Shown here in pieces: positions 9,907 through 17,227 of a DNA stretch of 18,219 nt (position 1 is its first letter; each line of letters opens with the position of its first letter). A model generated the notes under the pieces. The model had not been told where the DNA came from. It worked only from the letters and a program-made list of their open reading frames with translations, and did not search any database. The stretch is from contig CAYOHM010000037.1 of NCBI GenBank assembly GCA_964403785.1, positions 1 through 18,219 on the forward strand, in the 5' to 3' direction. This DNA comes from MGBC120314 sp964403785 (GTDB taxonomy: Bacteria; Bacillota; Clostridia; Lachnospirales; Lachnospiraceae). A program made the position numbers and the translations under genes.

Positions 9907-10710
9907 ATGTATAAGTTTACGGACGATTGTAAAACAGGTATAAGCAGTATTGACAGCGAGCACGAAAAGCTCTTCTCAATGATTAACGAGGGAATAAAAT
10001 TATTGGGAGAGAAAAATAACACAGCATATGCAGCGGTAAAGGAACTGATTGCAGCTTTGAAGAAATATGCCGAGGAGCATTTTGCCAACGAGGAGGCATA
10101 TATGGAGAAGATTCATGACTGTGAGCTTGAACGCCAGAAAAAAGAGCATGAAGCCTTCACAAAGTATGTCAACCAATTCGATTTGGAAAAGCTCGATGAT
10201 TCAAATGCGTCCCAAAAGCTGGACGAAATTTTAACTTACCTGTCAGAATGGCTGTTCAGACATATTCTTGCGAGCGATATAATGATTGGTCATAATCTCA
10301 ATCCGCAGGAGGAAAGTGTTTTTGAATTTACCGATAAATACAGGACGGGCATTAAACTGGTTGATGATGAGCATAAGAGATTATTTGAAATCATCAAGCA
10401 GGCTAATGATTTGATAAGCGCAGAGCTGCTTCACGATAAATATGATGCCATTGTTGATATTCTCAATGAATTAAAAGATTATACGATTACGCATTTTTCT
10501 GATGAAGAAAAATACATGGAGGAGATTCATTATAAGGGTCTTGCCGCACAGAAGGTAGCGCATGAGGCATTTGTTGAAAGGCTGGAGCAGGTTGACCTTG
10601 AACATGTGGACGATAACCAGCAGGAATACCTTAACGAATTGGTAGAGTACCTGATTAGCTGGCTGTCCCTTCATATCATGAGGATGGATAAGAAAATTCC
10701 TGTAAAATAA
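9907..10710 (+). CDS. Two-domain bacteriohemerythrin
   Basis: Non-haem di-iron protein of 267 residues made of two tandem hemerythrin four-helix bundles (about 1-130 and 137-265). Such proteins bind O2 reversibly and are thought to sense, store or scavenge it in microaerophiles and anaerobes. Domain 1 keeps His19, His58, Glu62, His81, His119 and Asp124. Domain 2 keeps His156, His196, Glu200, His219, His256 and Asp261. In both, the first His of the usual HxxxH pair is Gln (Gln77 and Gln215), and a His lies seven residues earlier (His70, His208). There is no signal peptide, membrane helix or signalling domain, so it should be a soluble cytoplasmic protein. Start ATG 9907 has AAGGAG at 9892-9897. 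The upstream promoter lies in or beyond the gap. A terminator follows. Confidence 0.93.
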   Translation: MYKFTDDCKTGISSIDSEHEKLFSMINEGIKLLGEKNNTAYAAVKELIAALKKYAEEHFANEEAYMEKIHDCELERQKKEHEAFTKYVNQFDLEKLDDSNASQKLDEILTYLSEWLFRHILASDIMIGHNLNPQEESVFEFTDKYRTGIKLVDDEHKRLFEIIKQANDLISAELLHDKYDAIVDILNELKDYTITHFSDEEKYMEEIHYKGLAAQKVAHEAFVERLEQVDLEHVDDNQQEYLNELVEYLISWLSLHIMRMDKKIPVK

Positions 10711-10725
10711 AGGAGCTTACATAAT

Positions 10726-10755
10726 AAAAACCGCGGGCAGCAGCTCGCGGTTTTA
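10726..10755. terminator. Bidirectional factor-independent terminator
   Basis: AAAACCGCG (10727-10735) pairs with CGCGGTTTT (10746-10754) around a 10-base loop. The A run on one side and T run on the other let it work on both strands, as expected between the convergent hemerythrin (+) and rpsT (-). A weaker 5-bp CCGGT/ACCGG inverted repeat lies at 10762-10783, nearer to rpsT. Confidence 0.85.
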
Positions 10756-10798
10756 TATTAGCCGGTGCAGGGTGATGTACCGGTTTAGTTTTATTTAA

Positions 10799-11062
10799 TT
10801 AAGCTAAAGAATTAACAGCCTTGGTTAAACGAGAAACTTTTCTGGCAGCGGTATTCTTGTGATAAACACCCTTGCTTGCAGCCTTAGAAATCTCGCTGAT
10901 TGCAGCTGTAAGTGCTTCGCTGGCAGCAGCCTTATCGTTCTGTGCTACGGCAAGCTCAACCTTCTTTACATAAGTCTTAACCTTGGACTTAATAGCCTTA
11001 TTCTTAGCTGTTCTAACCTCAGCAACTAAAATTCTCTTCTTAGCAGATTTAATATTAGCCAA
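10799..11062 (-). CDS. rpsT: 30S ribosomal protein bS20
   Basis: Primary 16S rRNA-binding protein of the small subunit. The 87-residue product has the normal length, starts ANIKSAKKR and continues as a Lys/Ala-rich helical protein (KNKAIKSKVKTYVKKVE, ASKGVYHKNTAARKVSRL). The start is TTG at 11062-11060: GGAGG at 11075-11071 lies 8 bases upstream of it. The in-frame ATG at 11077-11075 overlaps that ribosome site and would add MEVSG, which the family lacks. E. coli rpsT also starts with UUG and is translationally feedback-controlled, so the weak start may have the same purpose here. It lies opposite to gpr, as in B. subtilis. Confidence 0.96.
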   Translation of the reverse strand: MANIKSAKKRILVAEVRTAKNKAIKSKVKTYVKKVELAVAQNDKAAASEALTAAISEISKAASKGVYHKNTAARKVSRLTKAVNSLA

Positions 11063-11150
11063 TCCGGACACCTCCATTTATAAAAAATAATAAGATACTG
11101 TTAGATGTTTGTCATTAAAGCCGGACACGGACGTTCTAATGTAAACATAC
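11063..11150 (-). promoter_or_regulatory. rpsT leader with repeated GTGTCCGG
   Basis: The predicted 88-base untranslated leader contains GTGTCCGG twice: at 11128-11121 and at 11071-11064, the second lying between the GGAGG and the TTG start. UCCGG of the upstream copy (11125-11121) can pair with CCGGA next to the start (11067-11063), which could close the initiation region. A role in S20 autoregulation is only inferred. Confidence 0.35.
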
Positions 11151-11156
11151 CATTGT

Positions 11157-11185
11157 ATTTTAGTTCAATGTATTTGGAATGTCAA
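11157..11185 (-). promoter_or_regulatory. Strong sigma-A promoter for rpsT
   Basis: On the minus strand, a perfect TTGACA (11185-11180) and TAAAAT (11162-11157) are separated by 17 bases. The start would be near 11150, giving an rpsT leader of about 88 bases. It overlaps the region that must hold any promoter for the divergent gpr gene. Confidence 0.82.
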
Positions 11186-11245
11186 TACATATTTATCTTA
11201 TTTTTGGAAATTTTATTATAAAGAGTGATAGAAGGAGAACTTATA

Positions 11246-12193
11246 ATGGCAAGTGATTTTAAGATAAGAACCGACCTCGTTGTGGAGGAGAAGGAAAACG
11301 TAGACGTTTCCGATACAGAATTAAGCGGTATTATTGTAGAGGAAAAGAAAAACGAGTATGGCAACATACATGTGATTAAGCTTACCGTCCTGAATGAAAA
11401 CGGGGCAGCAATATTAAAAAAACCAATCGGGACATATTTGACGATTGATGCGCCTGAAATGGCAAATGAAAGCGAGGAGTACCACCGTGAGATTTCCTGC
11501 GTTCTCTCCGAATATATAAAGGAGCTTATATATCCCTTCTGGCAGGATAATGGAATATCAATCCTTGTTGCAGGGCTTGGAAACCGCAATATTACACCGG
11601 ATGCACTCGGACCAAATGTTGTCAATAATATTGCAATAAAAAGGCAGGAGGAGGTGAACGGACAGAAAATTTCCATAAGTGCGATTGCCCCGGGAGTAAT
11701 GGCACAGACCGGAATGGAAACTGCATCCATTATAAGGAGCATTGTAAATGAAACAAAGCCGGATGTTGTAATTTGCATTGATGCTCTGGCTGCAAGAAAT
11801 TCCAAAAGACTAAATACCACGATTCAGCTTACCGATTCCGGTATTCATCCGGGCTCGGGGGTCGGAAACCACAGAGAGGCGATAATAAAGGAAACCATAG
11901 GCACAAATGTGATTGCCATTGGAGTGCCAACAGTAATTGACACACCGACGATAGTTTATGATACCCTCGAAAATCTCCTTAAATCGCTTTCGGTTTCAAA
12001 GCAATTTGAGGGTGTTTCGGACACCTTCAGAAAATTTTCACAGGAGGAGAAGTACCAGTTAATAAGGGAGCTTATAAATTCTGAAATGTCAGATATGTTT
12101 GTGACACCCAAGGATGCGGACGAAACCATAAAAAGAATCGGTTACACCATCTCAGAGGCGATAAATATTGCCGTAAATGCAAATGCCGATTAA
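11246..12193 (+). CDS. gpr: Germination protease (GPR), A25 family
   Basis: Protease made in the forespore as a zymogen that degrades the small acid-soluble spore proteins at germination. The 315-residue product aligns by eye along the family: IRTDLVVE near the N terminus, GLGNRNITPDALGP (111-123), SAIAPGVMAQTG (about 145-156), CIDALAAR (177-184), TGIHPGSGVGN-like DSGIHPGSGVGN (197-208) and IAIGVPTVID (223-232). Asp119 and Asp179 correspond to the two conserved aspartates of this aspartic-type family. Start ATG 11246 with AAGGAG at 11232-11237; a GTG at 11225 would only add seven residues through the ribosome site. The N-terminal propeptide appears shorter than in Bacillus. In Bacillus it is sigma-G controlled; here I see only a weak candidate (CAATG-N17-CATATTT, 11166-11194). 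spoIIP follows after 77 bases. Confidence 0.96.
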   Translation: MASDFKIRTDLVVEEKENVDVSDTELSGIIVEEKKNEYGNIHVIKLTVLNENGAAILKKPIGTYLTIDAPEMANESEEYHREISCVLSEYIKELIYPFWQDNGISILVAGLGNRNITPDALGPNVVNNIAIKRQEEVNGQKISISAIAPGVMAQTGMETASIIRSIVNETKPDVVICIDALAARNSKRLNTTIQLTDSGIHPGSGVGNHREAIIKETIGTNVIAIGVPTVIDTPTIVYDTLENLLKSLSVSKQFEGVSDTFRKFSQEEKYQLIRELINSEMSDMFVTPKDADETIKRIGYTISEAINIAVNANAD

Positions 12194-12270
12194 AAAGCGG
12201 TGATGTATATAAGCATATTCTGATGAATATATATATAATATGTGTTTGCGAAACTAAGGCGGTTATATAA

Positions 12271-13434
12271 ATGTCACAAAAAAGAATTATGCCGCAGATA
12301 GTGGTGTGGCTTTTAACAGCAATGCTGTTGATTACGGCAGTAAATATATTTCTAAAACAAAATATAGCTGATGAAGCATCCTTGCTGCTTGGCTTTGTAA
12401 AGGAAAAGCAAAGTGATGCTTCATACGGTGAAAATATGATTAACTGCTATATGCCGGTGGTGGGATATGTGGCTTCACATTATGTTGATACCACCTTTCT
12501 GAAAGACCCGTCCTATACGTTAAATACAGGTGAACAGGAAAGCACCGGCATAGAAGTCGGTAACGAGGATGAAAAGACAGATGAAGAATCACAAAGCAGC
12601 GGTGACGAACTGCAGGAGGCTTCCCTTAATCTCACACCGCAGAGCTTTGCCAAGCTTAACAAGGGTGAACTGCTGAATCTTGGCAGCTTATTAAAGGAGT
12701 ATTATACGGTAACCTCAATTACAGAGCTTACAGAAAAGAAATTTAACGTATCACAGGCTCTGGAGCAGGATTTTACCATAGTGCAGGATGCCTCAGCACC
12801 GCAGATACTTATTTTCCATACTCATTCACAGGAGGGCTTTGCAGATTCCATAGAGGGCGATGTGAACACCTCAATCGTGGCTGTCGGGGCAAGACTTGCA
12901 CAAATTTTAAGCACACAGTACGGTTACAGCGTAATACATGATACCTCCGTATATGATTACGTGGACGGCGTGCTTGACAGAAGCAAAGCATATACATACG
13001 CTGAGCAGGGAGTGCAAAAAATCCTTGAGCAGTATCCCACAGTTGAGGTGGTGCTTGATATACACAGGGATGGCGTTGATGACAGCGTAAGTCTGGTTAC
13101 TGAAATTGACGGGCGCAAAACTGCAAGGTTTATGCTGTTTAACGGCATCAGTTATACCAAGGTCAATGGGGACATACAGTATCTCAGCAATCCGTATGTG
13201 CAGGATAATCTCGCCCTAAGTCTGCAAATGTACCTGCTTGGCAAGGTATATTATCCGGACCTGCTCAGGAAAAATTACATTAACGGTTACAGATACTGCC
13301 TGCATTTAAGACCCAAATCCATGCTCATTGAAGTAGGGGCGCAAAACAATACGCTTGAGGAGGAATTTAACGCAATGATACCACTCGCAGATTTGCTCAA
13401 CCGTGTTCTCACCGGAGAAAAAGCATATGAATAA
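12271..13434 (+). CDS. spoIIP: Stage II sporulation protein P
   Basis: Membrane-anchored peptidoglycan amidase/endopeptidase of the SpoIID-SpoIIM-SpoIIP engulfment machine, working between mother cell and forespore membranes. The 387 residues show one N-terminal membrane helix (about 9-29), an acidic low-complexity linker (about 86-118) and the SpoIIP catalytic domain (about 150-385). Likely zinc/catalytic residues are His183, His185 and Glu188 in IFHTHSQEGF, His265 in VLDIHRDG, and Glu354 in SMLIEVGAQNNT. ATG 12271 has AAGGCGG at about 12256-12262, a one-mismatch ribosome site. The 77-base interval from gpr is very AT-rich, contains TATAAT at 12234-12239 without a good -35 box and a 6-bp hairpin ATATTC/GAATAT (12215-12230), and has no clear terminator, so read-through from gpr is likely. 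Confidence 0.95.
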   Translation: MSQKRIMPQIVVWLLTAMLLITAVNIFLKQNIADEASLLLGFVKEKQSDASYGENMINCYMPVVGYVASHYVDTTFLKDPSYTLNTGEQESTGIEVGNEDEKTDEESQSSGDELQEASLNLTPQSFAKLNKGELLNLGSLLKEYYTVTSITELTEKKFNVSQALEQDFTIVQDASAPQILIFHTHSQEGFADSIEGDVNTSIVAVGARLAQILSTQYGYSVIHDTSVYDYVDGVLDRSKAYTYAEQGVQKILEQYPTVEVVLDIHRDGVDDSVSLVTEIDGRKTARFMLFNGISYTKVNGDIQYLSNPYVQDNLALSLQMYLLGKVYYPDLLRKNYINGYRYCLHLRPKSMLIEVGAQNNTLEEEFNAMIPLADLLNRVLTGEKAYE

Positions 13435-13438
13435 AGCC

Positions 13439-13467
13439 TTGTAAATGCGGTAAAAATACTATATACT
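13439..13467 (+). promoter_or_regulatory. Sigma-A promoter for lepA-hemW
   Basis: TTGTAA (13439-13444) and TATACT (13462-13467) are separated by 17 bases. This separates vegetative lepA expression from the sporulation gene upstream. A small hairpin TTGCG-AAAA-CGCAA (13481-13494) lies in the resulting leader of about 45 bases. Confidence 0.65.
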
Positions 13468-13520
13468 ACACGTTAGCAGATTGCGAAAACGCAAAATACA
13501 TAGTTTGGTGGGAGAGATAC

Positions 13521-15335
13521 ATGGCAAATATTAACCAGAAGAATATCAGGAATTTTTGTATAGTTGCACATATAGACCACGGTAAATCAACACTTGCAGA
13601 CCGTATCATCGAAAAGACGGGAACGCTTACCAGCAGGGAAATGCAGGATCAGGTTCTGGATAATATGGATCTTGAGCGAGAGCGCGGTATTACGATTAAG
13701 GCACAGACAGTGCGTATAGTTTATAATGCAAAGGATGGACAGGAGTACATATTTAACCTTATTGATACGCCGGGACACGTTGACTTTAACTATGAGGTTT
13801 CACGAAGTCTTGCTGCCTGTGACGGTGCAATTCTCGTAGTGGACGCTGCACAGGGAATAGAAGCGCAGACGCTCGCCAATGTATATCTGGCACTTGACCA
13901 TAATTTGGATGTAATTCCCGTAATCAATAAGATTGACCTTCCAAGCGCACAGCCCGAGCTTGTTAAAAATGAGATTGAAGACGTAATCGGTATAGAGGCA
14001 CAGGATGCACCGCTTATATCAGCCAAAAACGGCATTAATATAGATGAGGTGCTTGAACAGATTGTCGAAAAGATTCCCGCGCCGACGGGCGACCCCGATG
14101 CACCGCTTAAGGCGCTTATTTTTGACTCGCTCTATGATTCCTATAAAGGTGTCATTATTTTCTGCCGCATACGCGACGGCAGGGTAAGTAAGGGAACGAA
14201 AATAAATATGATGGCAACGGGCGCAAGCGCAGATGTTGTAGAGGTAGGGTATTTTGGCGCAGGCCAGTTCATTCCATGTGATGAATTGTCAGCCGGTATG
14301 GTAGGATATATTACCGCAAGCATCAAGAACGTGCGTGATACAAGGGTCGGAGATACCGTAACGGATGCCGATAATCCTTGCAGCGAGCCGCTGCCTGGAT
14401 ATAAAAAGGTCAATCCGATGGTTTACTGCGGTCTTTATCCGGCGGATGGCTCAAGGTACGGTGATTTAAGGGATGCGCTGGAAAAACTCCAGCTCAATGA
14501 CGCCTCACTCCAGTATGAGCCTGAAACGTCGGTTGCACTTGGCTTTGGCTTTAGATGCGGTTTTCTTGGACTTTTACATCTTGAAATAATTCAGGAAAGG
14601 CTTGAGAGAGAATATAATCTTGACCTTGTAACAACGGCGCCGGGCGTTATATATAAGGTACATAAGACTGACGGTGAGGTAATAGAACTTACGAACCCGA
14701 CCAATCTTCCCGACCCGTCCGAGATTGACTACATGGAGGAGCCTGTGGTTTCAGCCGAGATAATGGTTACCACCGAGTATATAGGACCTATAATGAAGCT
14801 GTGTCAGGAGAGGCGCGGCGTTTATAACGGAATGGAGTATATAGAGGGAACGAGAGCTCTTTTAAAATACGATTTGCCGTTAAATGAGATTATTTATGAC
14901 TTCTTTGATGCATTAAAGTCCCGTTCAAGAGGGTATGCGTCATTTGATTACGAAATGAAGGGATATGTTAAGTCCCGCCTTGTTAAGCTTGACATCCTTA
15001 TCAACAAAGAGGAGGTGGATGCACTTTCCTTCATCGTATTCGCTGATTCTGCCTATGAACGTGGAAGAAAAATGTGTGAAAAGTTAAAGGATGAGATTCC
15101 AAGACACCTTTTTGAAATCCCTATTCAGGCGGCAGTAGGTAGCAAGGTAATTGCAAGGGAAACTGTCAAGGCACTTCGAAAGGACGTGCTTGCAAAATGC
15201 TATGGCGGTGATATTTCGCGAAAGAAGAAGCTCCTTGAAAAGCAAAAAGAGGGCAAAAAGCGAATGAGGCAGATTGGAAATGTAGAGATTCCTCAGGAGG
15301 CATTTATGAGCGTCCTCAAGCTTGATGAAGAGTAG
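13521..15335 (+). CDS. lepA: Elongation factor 4 (LepA) GTPase
   Basis: Ribosome-associated translational GTPase proposed to back-translocate or help assemble 30S subunits. The 604-residue protein has the family's length and domains: the GTPase domain with AHIDHGKST (16-24), the switch region DLERERGITIK, DTPGHVDF, NKIDLP and SAKNG; an EF-Tu-like domain II; domains III and V; and the LepA-specific C-terminal domain ending KKRMRQIGNVEIPQEAFMSVL. All G motifs look intact. ATG 13521 has GGGAG at 13510-13514. hemW follows after 3 bases, so the two are co-transcribed, as in B. subtilis. Confidence 0.98.
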   Translation: MANINQKNIRNFCIVAHIDHGKSTLADRIIEKTGTLTSREMQDQVLDNMDLERERGITIKAQTVRIVYNAKDGQEYIFNLIDTPGHVDFNYEVSRSLAACDGAILVVDAAQGIEAQTLANVYLALDHNLDVIPVINKIDLPSAQPELVKNEIEDVIGIEAQDAPLISAKNGINIDEVLEQIVEKIPAPTGDPDAPLKALIFDSLYDSYKGVIIFCRIRDGRVSKGTKINMMATGASADVVEVGYFGAGQFIPCDELSAGMVGYITASIKNVRDTRVGDTVTDADNPCSEPLPGYKKVNPMVYCGLYPADGSRYGDLRDALEKLQLNDASLQYEPETSVALGFGFRCGFLGLLHLEIIQERLEREYNLDLVTTAPGVIYKVHKTDGEVIELTNPTNLPDPSEIDYMEEPVVSAEIMVTTEYIGPIMKLCQERRGVYNGMEYIEGTRALLKYDLPLNEIIYDFFDALKSRSRGYASFDYEMKGYVKSRLVKLDILINKEEVDALSFIVFADSAYERGRKMCEKLKDEIPRHLFEIPIQAAVGSKVIARETVKALRKDVLAKCYGGDISRKKKLLEKQKEGKKRMRQIGNVEIPQEAFMSVLKLDEE

Positions 15336-15338
15336 AGT

Positions 15339-16481
15339 ATGGGCACACAAAATAAAAAACTTGGCATATATATACATATCCCTTTTTGCGTAAAAAAATG
15401 CAGCTATTGCGATTTTATTTCAGCGCCGTGCACCGATACGCAAAAAGAAGCATATGTAAATGCCCTTATCAGGGAAATTAAAGAAACCTCACCAAAACTT
15501 TCCGATTACAGCGTTGACACTGTTTTCTTGGGAGGGGGAACACCCTCGCTTCTTGAGGCAGGACAGCTAAAGAGGATTCTTGAGGCTGTGCACGAAAACT
15601 ACAATCTTGAAAAATACACGGAGTGCACTATTGAGTGCAATCCGGGGACAATGACGCAGGAAAAGGCATGCTCGTGGCTTATGTCAGGGGTAAACCGTAT
15701 AAGCATAGGACTTCAGTCGGCAAATAACAGTGAGCTTAAAGCACTCGGAAGGATACATACGGTGGAGGAATTTTTGGACAGCTTTCTTATGGCGAGGAGC
15801 TGTGGCTTTCAAAACATCAATATAGATTTGATGAATGCGCTGCCGTATCAGACGCTGGATTCTTTCTGCGGCACACTCCAAAGCGTGGCAGGACTTGCAC
15901 CCGAGCATTTATCCGTATACAGTCTGATTGTCGAGGAAAATACGCCGCTTTATGACTGGGTTCATTCCGGCAATGAAGCTGCACTCCCGTCCGAGGAGGT
16001 GGAGAGGCAGATGTATTATTCGGCGCAGAGTATACTCGACGGATACGGATATGAGCGCTATGAAATCTCCAATTACGCCAAAAAGGGCTATGAGTGCAGG
16101 CATAACTTAGGTTATTGGGAGAGAAAGGAATACGCGGGCTTCGGACTTTCCAGTGCATCGCTCATCGGCAATGTAAGATATAATAATTTATCGGACCTTG
16201 ATTCGTATATTAAATGTTCGGGACGGGACAAGACTGAAAGGCAGATTCTCACCAGGGAAGAAGAAATGGAGGAATTTATGTTTCTGGGTCTTAGAAAGAT
16301 AAAGGGAATAAGCAAAACAAAATTTTATCATGTCTTTGAAAAAGCCTATGATGAGGTCTACGGCAAAATTACCGGACAGCTAAAGGACAAGGGGCTGATT
16401 TGCGAAGAAGCAGATACGGTAAGGCTTACCAAACTCGGGATAGATGTAAGCAATGTGGTTATGGCAGAATTCCTGCTGTGA
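15339..16481 (+). CDS. hemW: HemW-type radical SAM haem chaperone
   Basis: Radical SAM protein of the HemN/HemW group. HemW proteins bind haem and are viewed as haem chaperones, not as coproporphyrinogen oxidases, though they are often annotated as the latter. The 380-residue length suits HemW. The cluster motif is Cys17-x3-Cys21-x2-Cys24 in IPFCVKKCSYCDF, followed by GGGTPS (65-70), ECNPGT (about 99-104), RISIGLQS and INIDLMNALP. The C-terminal HemN_C-like region (from about 290) is present. Start ATG 15339 is 3 bases after the lepA stop and has only a weak GAAGAG-like ribosome site, suggesting translational coupling. Its genomic place after lepA supports HemW. Confidence 0.93.
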   Translation: MGTQNKKLGIYIHIPFCVKKCSYCDFISAPCTDTQKEAYVNALIREIKETSPKLSDYSVDTVFLGGGTPSLLEAGQLKRILEAVHENYNLEKYTECTIECNPGTMTQEKACSWLMSGVNRISIGLQSANNSELKALGRIHTVEEFLDSFLMARSCGFQNINIDLMNALPYQTLDSFCGTLQSVAGLAPEHLSVYSLIVEENTPLYDWVHSGNEAALPSEEVERQMYYSAQSILDGYGYERYEISNYAKKGYECRHNLGYWERKEYAGFGLSSASLIGNVRYNNLSDLDSYIKCSGRDKTERQILTREEEMEEFMFLGLRKIKGISKTKFYHVFEKAYDEVYGKITGQLKDKGLICEEADTVRLTKLGIDVSNVVMAEFLL

Positions 16482-16520
16482 GCCTGCAATACAACACCAG
16501 TAAATAACGGAGAATTTAAA

Positions 16521-17156
16521 ATGAATCAGAACAATTATGACGGAATAATTTTTGACTTGGACGGCACACTGTGGGACGCGGTAAAGGTCAATAAAAGAGC
16601 ATGGGATATGGCATATGAGGAAATGGGTTATGGCAAAAGTGAGGTGACCGACGAGGAGTTTAGGTCCTGTATGGGTATGCTGCTTGAGGATATCGCAAGG
16701 AAAATACATCCAAATCTTAATGACGAGGAAATCACCAGATATTTAGAAAGAAGTGTAGAAATAGAACACGGACTTTTATTAAAAGAAGGTGCAAGCCTGT
16801 ATGAAGGCTTCTATAAAACGCTGGAGCAGTTAAGCGGCAGGCACAAGCTATGCGTGGTAAGCAACTGTCAGGCGGGATATATAGAGATATTCCTAAAGGC
16901 CAGCGGTGCGCAGCGCTACTTCGCAGACTTTGAATGTCCGGGCAATACGGGACTGTTAAAGGCAGATAACATAAAGCTGGTAATCGAGCGCAATAAATTC
17001 GTAAATCCGGTATATGTAGGCGATACCTTGGGAGATATGAAATCCGCGCACGAAGCCAAAATACCATTTATCTGGGCAGCCTACGGCTTCGGAGTAAACC
17101 TTTCCGGCTACGAACACAAAATCAACACCTTGGAAGAACTTATTTCTCTGGTTTAA
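16521..17156 (+). CDS. HAD-superfamily hydrolase, subfamily IA
   Basis: Cytoplasmic phosphatase-like protein of 211 residues. Motif I is FDLDGTLWD (11-19) with nucleophile Asp12 and acid/base Asp14. An alpha-helical cap lies at about 20-88. Motif II is VVSNC with Ser114, motif III is probably Lys147, and motif IV is GDTLGDM with Asp168 and Asp172. This is the phosphoglycolate phosphatase/beta-phosphoglucomutase type, but the substrate cannot be told from sequence. Start ATG 16521 has CGGAGA at 16508-16513. It lies 39 bases after hemW, probably in the same transcript, and is followed by a terminator hairpin at 17179-17226. Confidence 0.9.
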   Translation: MNQNNYDGIIFDLDGTLWDAVKVNKRAWDMAYEEMGYGKSEVTDEEFRSCMGMLLEDIARKIHPNLNDEEITRYLERSVEIEHGLLLKEGASLYEGFYKTLEQLSGRHKLCVVSNCQAGYIEIFLKASGAQRYFADFECPGNTGLLKADNIKLVIERNKFVNPVYVGDTLGDMKSAHEAKIPFIWAAYGFGVNLSGYEHKINTLEELISLV

Positions 17157-17169
17157 ACCACAATAATGT

Positions 17170-17198
17170 AACATCAATAAGGCTATTTGCATATTATA
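17170..17198 (+). promoter_or_regulatory. Candidate sigma-K promoter nested in the hairpin
   Basis: CATATTATA (17190-17198) fits the sigma-K -10 consensus CATAnnnTA at every fixed position. AACA (17170-17173), 16 bases upstream, fits the short AC-centred -35 element. The start would fall near 17204-17206, within the hairpin loop, so the RNA would lack the 5' arm. A sigma-A reading (GTAACA-N18-TATTAT) is possible but poorer. Confidence 0.55.
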
Positions 17199-17226
17199 CA
17201 TAGAGAGTATGCAAGGAGCCTTTTTT
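17179..17226 (+). terminator. Terminator hairpin that hides the amidase ribosome site
   Basis: AAGGCT (17179-17184) pairs with AGCCTT (17217-17222). After one A-G mismatch and one U-G wobble, TTGCATA (17187-17193) pairs with TATGCAA (17208-17214). A run of six T (17221-17226) follows, so this is a good factor-independent terminator for the HAD gene. The amidase ribosome binding site AAGGAG (17213-17218) is wholly inside the 3' arm and the ATG (17228) comes directly after the T run. Confidence 0.8.
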
Positions 17227-17227
17227 A

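Noticed and set aside
10762..10783. Second hairpin CCGGT/ACCGG as a separate terminator.
   Set aside because: Only five base pairs with a 12-base loop; the adjacent 10726-10755 hairpin explains termination on both strands.
10799..11077. ATG at 11077 as the rpsT start.
   Set aside because: It overlaps the GGAGG ribosome site and adds residues absent from S20; the TTG at 11062 gives the normal 87-residue protein.
12194..12270. Sporulation promoter before spoIIP (GTATA at 12205, CATATTCT at 12214).
   Set aside because: Neither sigma-G nor sigma-E -10/-35 pairs have acceptable spacing; the region is so AT-rich that partial matches are expected.
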